From assembly GCA_963920525.1 (NCBI GenBank), contig OY986438.1:130523920-130587919 (forward strand): 64,000 nt of DNA, read 5' to 3'. Under the pieces are notes generated by a model. The model saw only the letters and a program-made list of their open reading frames with translations, was not told the DNA's origin and ran no database searches. The DNA comes from Dichetophora obliterata. Taxonomy: Eukaryota; Arthropoda; Insecta; Diptera; Sciomyzidae. Position numbers and translations under genes: made by a program. The stretch's first letter is position 1; each line of letters begins with the position of its first letter. Below are positions 52,860 to 63,125 of the stretch, one piece after another.

Positions 52860-52997
52860 TTGAAGAATAATTGAACAATAATGAATCTAAAAAAATTAAA
52901 TTTTTAAAGATTGTTGTTTAAATAGTGATTTAAAATAGTTTTATGTAGGCAGTAACTGCTAAACCAAATGTATGCATTTGTACATGTGTTACAAAAA

Positions 52998-53095
52998 CAA
53001 TTGCCAAAAATCTAATAAAAATATGTGCCGAAATCGAAAATGGGGCTTAGGCCGGTAGCAGCTTTCAAAAATTCCAGCTACGGCCATGCTTCTTA
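52998..53095. repeat. Right inner inverted arm (partner 49740-49833)
   Basis: Reads TCTAATAAAAATATGTGCCG, AAATCGAAAATGGGGCTTAG, CGGTAGCAGC and CAGCTACGGCCATG, the complement of the left inner arm at about 85% identity by eye. Segment B lies exactly between these two arms. Confidence 0.7.
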
Positions 53096-53097
53096 TA

Positions 53098-54495
53098 TCT
53101 AATATATAAAAATAAATGTTTGTTTGTTTGTTTGTTCGTTCGCTATGCGCTGCAATACCGTTCATCCGATTGCGATAAAACTTTGTCAACTTATTGTTTG
53201 CACTTACGCAAACAATATAGGCATATTTAAAATTTGCTACACCCCCTTTTACCGCCCACAAATCAATAAAAATGCTATATTTAAGACAGTTTTTGTCGTA
53301 CTAAACTAAAATTTGGTAATTAAGTTCGTATGATAACTATTGGTAATTATACCTCAAATGGGCGTGGTCCCACTATAGCTACGCCTAATTTTAAGAAAAG
53401 ATAAAGCGACATTGAAATTACTGGTCCGATCGAGCTAAAATTTTGGCAATGGATTTGTTTCGAGTACGAGATGGTTTAAGAAAAATTGCCAAACCCCCTT
53501 TTATCGCTTACAAATATATAAAAAATTCGTGATATCAAATTGCTTTGGAGTTATGGATCGCACAGCCTCGAAATTCGATATTCAACCACAATTAACACAT
53601 GTCGTTCCACTGATGTTCCACTGATGACATTTTATGGGAGTTAAACAAGGGGGAGTGGAACCTCCGATACAACCAAAATTTGCGATATGGAATAGTTTTG
53701 GAGTTACAGGTCACACAGCATCAGAATTCGACTTCAATTTATGCATGCAGTTTCGTTAATAACATTTTATGGGCGTTGGAAACGGTGGAGTTTCACCTCT
53801 CCACATACAACCAAAATTTGTGCTATTGAAAAGCTTTGAAGTTATAAGTCGCACAGCATTGAAATTAAAAAATCTACCTAAATTTACACATGCAGTTTTA
53901 CCGAAAACATTTTATGGCGTTGGACAAGTACAACCCAAACATGCAAAATCGAATAGCTTTACAGTTATGGGTAACACAGCGTCAGAATTCAGTATTCGAC
54001 CTCAACTCATACATGCAGTTTCATTAATAACATTTTATGGGCGTAGGAAAAGGGGGACTGGCATCCCCCCATACAAACCAGATTTGTGCTATCGAATAGC
54101 TTTGGAATTATAGGTCGCACAGCGTTGGAATTCAGTATTCGATCCGAATTTACACATGCACTTTCATTGGTAACATTTGACCTAAATGTACACATGCTAT
54201 TTCGTTGATTAAATTTTACAGGCGTTTGCCGAGGGACCTTTTATTTTACCCAAATTTGCGATATCGAATTGCTTTGGAGTTATAGGTCGCACATCGTCGG
54301 AATTCCGTATTCTACCTTAATTTACACATTCAGTTTTATTGATCACATATAATGGGCGTTTCACCTCCCATACAACCTAAATTTGGGATATCTAGCAACT
54401 TTAGATTTATAGGTTGCACAGCATCGAAATTAAGTATTCGATCTCAATTTACACATGCAAGGGAGCGTGGCAGCAACGCGCCGGGTTTTAGCAAG
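53098..54495 (+). mobile_element. Larger Helitron with internal tandem repeats
   Basis: Begins TCTAATATATAAAAATAAATG after an A and ends GCGCCGGGTTTTAGCAAG before a T. This parallels the short Helitron at 52495 (5' TCTATATATATAAA, 3' CGGGTTCAGCTAG), with the terminal CTAG degraded to CAAG. From about 53580 to 54460 it holds diverged tandem units of about 120-150 bp with TTTACACATGCAGTTT, AACATTTTATGGGCGT, CCCATACAACC and GGAGTTATAGGTCGCACAGC. No Rep/helicase gene is present. Confidence 0.6.
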
Positions 54496-54719
54496 TAATT
54501 TAATAAAAAAATACAAAAAAAATACAAAAAATGCTTTGCATATTCTCTATTTCATCTGGCTAAATATATAACTACACATATTCTACAACACTACACCAAG
54601 CACATAAACACAAAAAATTGTAATGGCAAATTTTATCTGTAAAGAGTCCGGCAAATTTAATAATTATAAGCAGCAATTTAATAATTATAAAGTAGGCCCC
54701 TGGGGACCTTGTCAGGCAA
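54496..54719. other. AT-rich DNA, no gene seen
   Basis: A short direct repeat (CAATTTAATAATTATAA at about 54655 and 54674) is the only structure noticed. Confidence 0.35.
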
Positions 54720-54900
54720 CGACGTACTAAAAACTTGTCAGGCATCGAAGGGTTAAGGTTGTAGCGACAAGTAACCTTATATATATGCACTTTGATATTT
54801 TTATTTCCAATAAATTGGGACCAAAATAACTTGACGCCGTCTGAAAAGGACTACTTGTTTATGCCATCTAGCGAGAAGAAGATTCACTTCAAAATAAAAA
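54720..54900. repeat. Right outer inverted arm (partner 49169-49375)
   Basis: TTAAGGTTGTAGCGACAAG, TATGCACTTTGATA, AATTGGGACCAAAATAACTT, GAAAAGGACTACTTGTTTAT and GCCATCTAGCGAGAAGAAGA are the complement of the left outer arm in matching order. Confidence 0.7.
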
Positions 54901-55700
54901 AAAAATATACTTTGCAATATTGTTTCTCATTATAATTGCAGGGCTTATTCCAGAACATAAAAATAACATAAAACATAATATCCAAAAAACATAAAAATAT
55001 TTTGAAATGATCGACTCTATAGTTTTGAAAAATGTACATTTGAATGAAAAAATAGAATTGAACGCGGAAACTTTTACAAATAGGTTAGAAAATGAATAAA
55101 AAATTGTTCAAATCTCTTCAGTGGTTGTTGAAAATTCATTGAGTAATGTTTTCAACAAAAAAAAAATTATTTTTTAGATCATGTGGCTTATCACGTTCTT
55201 GCAATAAGCCCATCAATTATTTACGTAAACAAATTTTTAAGTCTCTATGCATTATAGTCTTTTCACAATAAATATCAACGCTATTTGAATTTTTAATGAA
55301 AATTCATGATGATTTCACGTTTCACGCTAACGGATTTGTTTTTTTTAAACAATAAATCAATCTAAGAAGAAAACTTCAGCCAATCGGAGAAACTAACAGT
55401 GCACTCCCTGTTATTACACTTCAATATGAAATGGGCGACATATTGAAAAAAAAAAAAATGTTCCTACTTTGACGAACTTTGTTTAATGGAAATTTCTTTA
55501 ACACAAATTGTGTTTAAAACATTGCTTGAAATTATTTTTAAAATTTTGTATCAAAAAACATGCATTGATATTAAAGGCATTGTGTTGAATTTTAAAACTT
55601 TAACCCATATTTGTAGGCACTGATGGAATCTGACAACTCGACCTGTAAAGCTTATCGAATCCCTTAAATTTTACGATGTAATAATATATTCATCAATAAG
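54901..55700. other. AT-rich DNA, possible decayed hAT coding region
   Basis: No frame is recognisable, although the hAT C-terminus at 55715 implies that transposase sequence once lay upstream. Confidence 0.3.
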
Positions 55701-55714
55701 CCGATTCCTGAAGA

Positions 55715-56006
55715 TTGGTGCAACGTTGCCGGTTTCAGTTGCTTCAAGCCAACTCTTGTTTTCGTCGCTTTGAGGACTGAAAACATACATGAGAAGTAAA
55801 ACTGGAGAAGAAAGGCTGAATGTGTTAGCTCTTTTAAATGTTTACGGAGGTAAGGAAGTAACCACGGAAGAAATTTAAAATGCGCTATCCCAAAATAAAA
55901 GAAGATTAGACATTATGATATGAAGATTAATTTATATAAAAAAAATTCAAATAAGTCTAAATAAAAAAATAAAAGACCCCCAAATTTATTTCTGGGTACG
56001 CGCCTG
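55715..56006 (+). pseudogene. hAT transposase C-terminus and right terminal repeat
   Basis: Across one frame with two stops it reads LPVSVASSQLLFSSL, then LKTYMRSKTGEERLNVLALL, then NALSQNKRRLDIM. This is the C-terminal dimerisation region of the hAT transposase group related to ZMYM/TTF-type proteins (usual LK.YLRST..EERL..LALL pattern). About 60 bases on, the sequence ends CTGGGTACGCGCCTG (56006), a typical terminus of that group, followed by ATAAAAGC. The stops make it inactive. Confidence 0.7.
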
Positions 56007-57025
56007 ATAAAAGCAATCATAGTTTTTATTTTTACCTAAAATTTTTTAATTTCTTTTAAAGAATATAAATTCTATTTTTATTACTATACTTTTGGTTTTT
56101 GCAAAATGTGTTATTGTAAATAATTCCTTAAAAGAATCTTTGTCGAAAGAATTTGACTAAAATTACAATAATTAATTACAATATATTTGCCTTATACATT
56201 TTTTCATCATTAGTAAGTTTTTAAAGATATATTTTTTCTAGAATTATTTTCATATATATATTTAAATATTAATTTTTTTAAAGGAGTTTACAACGATTGC
56301 AGAGCGTTTGTAAAACAAATCAAATTTTTTTAAATATTTTTTATAACGGTTTTTTTACTTAAAGAGTTTTAAAAAATGCAAAAAAATATCCTTTTTTGGA
56401 GTTTAATAAGGCATTTTTAAAAAATAAAATTTTTTATGCTAAAAAACTCATATGAGTGCTTTTTTATATTCGCATTTAATATAAATTCGATATTTGTTTT
56501 TTCTAATTTTTAATTGGAAATTGTAAGATTTTGGTTCAAAAAAATTCATTTTCAACATTAGAAAAATTGTTTTCAAAATATTTAAAAAATATTCTCGATT
56601 TGTCATATTTGAATCGATTGATTTTATACTTTTGAACCCTATGGCTACGGGCCTGCCAACAGGTGATGTAACCAAGATATGGAACTCATAAGAATGGGAC
56701 TGCTTTCAATTCCAGGTTACCGAAATACGTGAAAAAACGTTACCATTCCAGGGCTCAAATAGAGAATGTAGAAAACTCCATATTGTCTAAAAAACAAAAT
56801 TTAAAAAATACATTTACGTAAGATATATTTTTAAATATATATTGCATATTGTTTTAAATTATAAAAACGGCATTTATTGAATTAAATGAATTTGAATTTA
56901 TTGAAGTTTGTATCTACTATAATAAATTACAATACAAAATCACTTTTTTGAAGTTTGTGTCTACTATAATAAATTACAATACAAAATCAAAAATAAATAA
57001 TTAGCACTTATTTAATATATAAAGG
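56007..57025. other. Very AT-rich DNA, no gene seen
   Basis: A 41-bp direct repeat (TTGAAGTTTGTATCTACTATAATAAATTACAATACAAAATCA and near-copy) occurs at about 56902-56989. Nothing else is recognised. Confidence 0.4.
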
Positions 57026-57740
57026 CAGTGTGGCTTCAGACCTAAAAAATATACCATTGACCAGATCTTCACGCTACGACAAATTATGGAGAAGACCTAA
57101 GAAAAACAAATCGACACTCACCATCTTTGTGTCGACTACAAAGCCGCCTTCGACAGCCCAATAAGAAATCATCCATACTCCACCATGTATTCCGTATATC
57201 TCCACTGAACCTACGGTGGAGACCATAACATCAGTAATTACTTCCAGGAATAAGATAGACGATAGAATTCATTCCTGGCTAACGCCTTGCCGTTCTTCAA
57301 AAGCGTCGGAGTTTTTTACTTTGTGTAGAACAAGGCAATAAGCACGCTTGTAGGATTCATAGATGATTGCAATCATTTTTGCGGGTATTCCTCTTCAAGT
57401 CAGGGACTTCCATATAACATACAAACAAGGTTTGCACGATAAAACGCTTTTTCAAAGTAAACGAATATAAGATACAGCGGTGATTAACACTCGGCTGTTT
57501 GTTATAGGATGGTACGAAGTGTGTTAACATGGTTGACACACGACCTCCTGCTTCGGAAGCCCTTAAAGCAGTTCAGATGAAACGACTTTAAAAGCCTTCG
57601 GGAGAAAGATCTTTCGTAAGATCTACGGATCAATCTGCATCAATGGCGAGTACCGAATACGGTGGAATGATGAACTTTATGATGGCTAGGTCATGTTCCG
57701 CTCATGAAAGACTGCTCCAGTGAAGAAAATATTCGATTTA
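57026..57740. pseudogene. Rearranged LINE fragments
   Basis: 57028-57170 (plus) reads QCGFRPKKYTIDQIFTLRQI and then LCVDYKAAFDSP, the GFR and catalytic-Asp motifs of a non-LTR reverse transcriptase. About 57200-57330 looks like LINE sequence in the opposite orientation. 57540-57720 (plus) contains KIYGSICINGEYRI and a WLGHV-like motif from the C-terminal end of such an ORF. The polymerase core between them is missing, so this is at least two or three fragments of one or more dead LINEs. Confidence 0.65.
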
Positions 57741-57948
57741 ATCAGATTGTAAGCAAGTAATAAAAAAAGCTCGCAAATATATTCTTCTTTACAACTGTTC
57801 TGACTCCATCCCTCCTTCAAGAACTAAAGTATGTTGTAGTGATTGGCTTAATGATCAAGACAAACTACATTAAATTGTTTGCGTGATCAAGACAAACTGC
57901 ATAAGTAAGGATGCTTCTTGAAAACCAGTTCCTTTTTTACGCCACTTT

Positions 57949-58089
57949 GGCGCATGTCACACTTAGCGGACACGAACAAATTTGTTGTTGTTTTCACGAG
58001 TAAAAAAAGCTCTCGCAATTTCCAGTTTTTTCTTTTACCAGCGAAAACAACCACAAATTTGTCCGTGTCCGCTAAGTGTGACATGCGCC
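57949..58089. mobile_element. 141-bp hairpin MITE
   Basis: GGCGCATGTCACACTTAGCG at 57949 and its exact complement ending at 58089 start arms of about 55 bp (with GGACACG.ACAAATTTG and GTTTTC.C inside), separated by ~28 bp. The almost complete self-complementarity explains why both strands are open with near-identical translations. Target duplication not evident. Confidence 0.85.
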
Positions 58090-60052
58090 CTTGCGCGATG
58101 AATTTTTAATAAAAAAAAGAAGACAAAGTATCATAGAATATTGTTTTATGTATTGTATAGAAAAACAATTTCAAGCTGCTATGTAATACATTTTTTTCAG
58201 AATACATTTTGAAACTTAAGTCAATTTCTTAAAAACTCCTGCGCTACCTATGGCAATAGTGCTTTATACCTCGTAAATAGTAAATCAAATAGAACTATTT
58301 GAGAATATTTTGTTTCACTCTTTCAGTACATTCTAACAGTTGAAGTTTCTATTTTAATCAACTTATATAAATATGGAATTAAAAACTTCGGCTAAGTGCC
58401 CTCGAACATGTGTGATTGACGTTTACCACCTCATCAAAGAAAACATAAATTATCATAAATCAATTCTTCAGTAAAATCTATTACACGTCATTCATATTTC
58501 TCGAGTCAAGCTACTTTTCGCTTGTCATACATCATAAATAATTTACAGCCAACAATGGGTATTATTGCACAAGAACAAGTAAACAAAAAAATAAATAAAA
58601 AACTACACAGCTAGTCATTATGCTTATTATTAATGTATGCTTATTATCATTGTTTGAAAATAATTATCCTTGCTGAAACATACTGACAAGCATGCAAGCG
58701 TGATATACCGAACCACTTCTTAAAATTGATTTTGATTCATCCACCCACGCGACCTTTTTCTGTTTTTTTTTGTTTTTGTTGTTGTTGTTGTTTTGTTTAA
58801 CTAACATGGTGTTGTTTAGTGTAAATTGATTCGTTTATGAAAACACGTTTCCTTTTTATGTGTGCAAGTTCTTGTGTATGTGTACTTGAGTGTGATTTTG
58901 TGTTTGTAGAAGTTGTATGTACGTTCGTTTGTTTATTTTTCCATATTTATTAAACCAAGTCATGGTGCGCACTTCAAAAGTGTGACGACCACCCACTGTG
59001 TAATATATTTTTGTTTATATTAAACATGTCTCACAATTGATTTTTCTTTTTTGTTGAAAGAGATATTATCAAGGTGGTACTGTTTTATACAAGTTTTATC
59101 AGCTTTTTTCGTAAATTACTACCTAAAAGAGATTCTTGCTGACTTTATTTTAAATAAAAAAGAAAGGAAAAACAGATAAAAATGAATAAAATACTATATG
59201 AAATTAGAAATAATAAAAAAAAAATCTTGTATCTAAACACATTTTCAAGGTATCCTTAAAATGTATACAAAAAATAGAGATGGCTTTGTTGTTTAGAATA
59301 AAATTATAACAACATGATAGATTATGATAAAATTGACATAATGTCTAAACATAGTTTAAATTATTTGAGACTAGACTGGTTTAATATGAAAAAATAATGA
59401 AAATATCTTACTTGGATCTTAGTATAAAAGATTATAAAACTATCATTGCATTTTTCAGAGACCTTTAAATATATAATTAATCGGTTTTAATATTGACATT
59501 AAAGTATTTTTTGGTACTTTAGATGTGAACGAAAACATATACAAAAATTATTATGGGATCTGGCAACGCTAATGTCATTCTATTCAAACTGACGCACAGT
59601 AGTTCGTCTAGTGGAAATAAATCAAAATTTTGTTGTCAAAAAATCATACAAAATGAGTATCATTGTAAAGGAAATATTCCAAATAAAAAGTATGTAAATT
59701 TTCAGTTCAATAAAATAATTTTTGGAGACATTACACCTGTTTCTATTGGATACTTTTATACATTTTTTTATGGTGCAATTTTTTTTCGAGCACTTAGGCA
59801 ATTTTATTTGTTAAATAATTTTTTAAGATAATAAATAATTTTTAATTTGTATTTAAAGTAAAAATATTGTAGAAAAAATATTTGTTCTTATTAAAAAAGA
59901 AAAAATATAAGTTAATTTTTAGCAAATTTTCAAAAATTAATAAAACTTGGATAAAGTTAATAATTTGTTCAACTTTATTAGAAAACAACTTCCAAGTCCC
60001 ACTGATTTTCGCTTTAGGACTACCAAATATCGTAAGTATGGTTTATTATGTC
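58090..60052. other. AT-rich DNA with a (GTT)n microsatellite
   Basis: 58777-58794 is a GTT repeat. No known domain is encoded; the plus-strand open frames at 59553-59831 and 59882-60076 are AT-driven. No repeat pair identified. Confidence 0.4.
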
Positions 60053-60055
60053 TTA

Positions 60056-60600
60056 CAGCGCTATTCTGGTTGTTAGCTTAACAAGAAATAGTTAAGGAGC
60101 TCTTGTTAAGCTGATTGTTATTTTATGTAAATGTTGGTATTCTTAAAAATCATTAACAAAATAAAAGCTTAAAAAGCTTTTAAAGTTCACCATGCATGGT
60201 GAAAATCGATATGCCTATTGAAAGAAGAGATGCGCTATATAAACAGATGCTGCGAGTGCAGCTGCTTGTGACTTGGCAAGCGCTTGAAAAATTTGCCACG
60301 GCTACTGAAAGATTTCATTATCAACACTTAAAATAAGTAAAAAATTCTTCCATTTTTCAGTTCAATGTATTTAAACTCAATATTATATTATAATTTCTAT
60401 TTTTTTATTACAATATTTTCACAACAATTTTCTATCTAAGCACATACATTTCATTTGTTGTTAAGACTCTTTCTGTTATTAACAAAATTGTAAGGAAAAG
60501 AGCTTTTACATTTGCAGCAGAATACGAAACCTTAACAAATTGTTAATATTAACTATTTTGTTAATGTGGTGAGCTTAGTTAAGCTGCCAGAATAGGGCTG
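60056..60600. mobile_element. PIF/Harbinger-like non-autonomous element, copy 2
   Basis: Aligns along its length to 48610-49165: start CAGCGCTATTCTGG, AGCTTAACAAGAAATAGTTA, AAAGTTCACCATGCATGGTG, CGATATGCCTATTGAAAGAA, end CCAGAATAGGGCTG. TTA precedes it (60053-60055) and TTT follows, so one target base has mutated or differs. Divergence of about 6-8% from copy 1 by eye. Confidence 0.85.
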
Positions 60601-62180
60601 TTTGAATCTGTAAAAAAATTCACCCAATTTTAACAGTTCTTTGAAATGTCGTATTTGAAAACATGGTCCAGAATTTCAATTTCTCACAATTTTCATCCGC
60701 AAGTTTCATCCGCACTAAAAATGTAAGCAAACTTGTTTTTTAGCGCTTTTTTTTTAAATAAGCTTAGTCCTTTTTTAATTTTTTTTTTATTATTATCGCA
60801 AATTTATTAAAGTATATCTTCTTAAACAAATAGTATAACACGCTGCAAAAAAAAAGAGATTTAATTAATTTTTTAAATAAGCCGAAGCATTTTAAGAATT
60901 TGTACGCTACACGTTAAAGAAGAGCTTTAAAGTTCATGCAATAATTATTGGGCTAAAAATAACTTAAAAATAATAAAACCATATATAATAAATTGTATTT
61001 TCTGCAATTAGAGTATTTTTTTTTTGCATATAAATATTAACGTTGTAGGTTTTAAGGCTCTGCTATTTGAAGGACTGAAAATTACTTACAATTTTTTTTT
61101 GTTCACGTAGAGTATACCTATGAATACTATTGCCAGCTATACTGCAAGTTACCGTATAGCAGTAAGAAGCAAGCCACAAACATGTGAGCCATGCTTGTCT
61201 TAAATACACAAGGAATAACTCAAGAGAAAATAAAAATATTGATATTATAACATATTTGCTCATCTCATCAGATCCTTTTTTATCTTTTCAAAGAAAAAGA
61301 AAGTATATCAAAAAAGTAATTGAGGAAGATCCTTGTGTAAATATTTATATAAGTAATAAAAACAGTGTTGAAGATTAAAAAACACATTTCGTATTCAAAT
61401 AATGTAAATAAAGATGAAAATGAATAATTATTAGTAAATGAATATTTGAAATTACATGTGTAAATAAAGACAAAATGAATAATTGTTAGTAAAAACATAT
61501 TTGAATTAACATGTTCAAAGCAAATAACTTTCAATAAGCATAAAACGTATGTGTATTAAAAATATATATGTAAGTACCAGCATATTTTAGTGCAAAAATA
61601 TTCTTACAAAAATAGTTATAACTTTAAAACCACAAAACATATTTCAAAAAAGTATTTAATTTTAAATAAGCATAAAACAAATATTTTACCGAATTTAAAT
61701 AAATTAACAATTTTTAAATTTTAAATATGTTCATAATTCTTTAAAAAACCTAAAAAGTGATATTTCAAACCTTAATTTTAATGTGTTACAAACGAAATTA
61801 TTTTAATTTTTTTCCATATTTAATATCAGCGACTTCATATTATTCACCACATATTATTCAAAATCGGACGACTCCTTCCATTTTGGTCCAACTTCTGTAT
61901 GGACACAAATTACTGTGTGATGGTTCCATTGCAAAGTTTGATATTTTGTAGCTTATACTTAGTCATAACATTTTGGTGAACGTGTGCTTATTATGTTGTT
62001 TACAGTGCATTTTAAATTATATTTTAGAAAACAATGAAAAATATTGGTAGAAATTATGCTTAAATTAATTTTGTTTTATTTAATGGACTGCAATTAAGCT
62101 ACTTTAAATGCTTTTTTCAATTTTTCTTTCAATATTCTTTGCAATATTGAACAAATATCGATATGTGAACATTTTCATGC
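60601..62180. other. Very AT-rich DNA; one short tandem duplication
   Basis: 61402-61513 holds two ~56-bp units (TGTAAATAAAGA..AAATGAATAATT.TTAGTAAA...TATTTGAA.TA.CATG). No gene recognised. Confidence 0.4.
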
Positions 62181-62184
62181 GATT

Positions 62185-63125
62185 ATTTTTTACAACTTTT
62201 GACGTGAATTACCTCAAAAAGATTGCATCAATGAACTAAATTCGATTTTTGGCGGTGAAGCACCATCAAACACCTCTGTATATCGGTGGTATACAGAAGT
62301 AAAGTGGTTCAGTTTTTTGCTCACGGACGAATTTTGTGAAGGGCTTCCAAAATCTATTTGTTGTACTACAAAACATTGATGCTGTGCTGTGATTCTTTGT
62401 CATATGGCATTTCGCGAGATTGAGGAATCTCTGGGCATTACTTCCACTAGCATACATACCATTTTTCATGAAGACATAGTTGTGAAAAAGACTTGTTTAC
62501 TTTGGATTCCACATAATTAGACAATCGCTCAAAAAAAGGCTTGTGCCGATTGGTGCAAAGAAACGCTAAAAAACTAAAATCGCTGTGTTTCGTTTGTGAT
62601 ATCGTGCCTTATGATGAATCATGGATCTGTGCGTATGAGCCTCAAAGTAAACAGCAGTCGACTTTATGGGTCTTTCAAAATTAACCAAATTCAACCAAAG
62701 TTGTTCGATCTCGAAGCACTGCAAAGCAAATGGTCGCCTGTTTCTTCCAAATATCTGGTCATATGGCCACGGCAACACTTGAGGCACGTAAAACGATCAA
62801 TTCGAAATGTTACACAACCATTTATTTGCCAGAAGTGTCCCATGAAATAAGGAAACCAAACAAGTGCCGAAGAATCATTCTTCAATTACACAGTGCGAGC
62901 TTCCACACATCAGCTCAAACAAAGGAGTTTTTAAGCATTGAAAACAACGAATTATTGGGTCATCCGATGTACAGTCCAACGATTTTCAAAACCAGACGAA
63001 ACCGCTGATGCTTTCACAAAACTATGTTTTGGAGGTGTTTCTAGCGTAATGGGATAAATTTTGTGACAAATGGTTCAAACGCATGCATAATGTATTAATC
63101 ATAAAGGAGATTATTTCGAAAAACA
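62185..63125 (+). pseudogene. Degraded cecropia-type mariner transposase
   Basis: Across frames the sequence follows a mariner transposase from N- to C-terminus: DCINELNSIFGGEAPS.TSVYRWY, IEESLGI..TSIH, a YDIV..DESWI-like block with first Asp region near 62600, FFQISGHMATATLEARKTIN, HEIRKPNKCRRIILQLHSAS, LLGHPMYSP, and KWFKRMHNV at the end. The second catalytic motif (usually HDNAS) reads LHSAS and the third (usually YSPDLAP.D) is lost (YSPTIFK). Many stops and frame changes mark it as old. Assignment to the cecropia group is from recalled motifs. Confidence 0.75.

Larger units (their letters stand above)
49922..52998. repeat. Segment B: second copy of 39632-41060, with two insertions
   Basis: 49922-50673, 51958-52494 and 52860-52998 align in order to segment A. 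The hAT left end is at 50323, preceded by the same AATCTTAC, but the right end of the hAT is missing because the copy stops at about 52998. The mariner and Helitron inside it are absent from segment A, so they inserted after the duplication. Confidence 0.9.

Noticed and set aside
52465..52863. Open frame of 132 codons
   Set aside because: It spans the Helitron/segment B boundary and encodes no known domain. The empty site in segment A shows that it arose by insertion.
57887..58109. Overlapping open frames on both strands
   Set aside because: Caused by the near-perfect palindrome of the 141-bp MITE; the two translations mirror each other.
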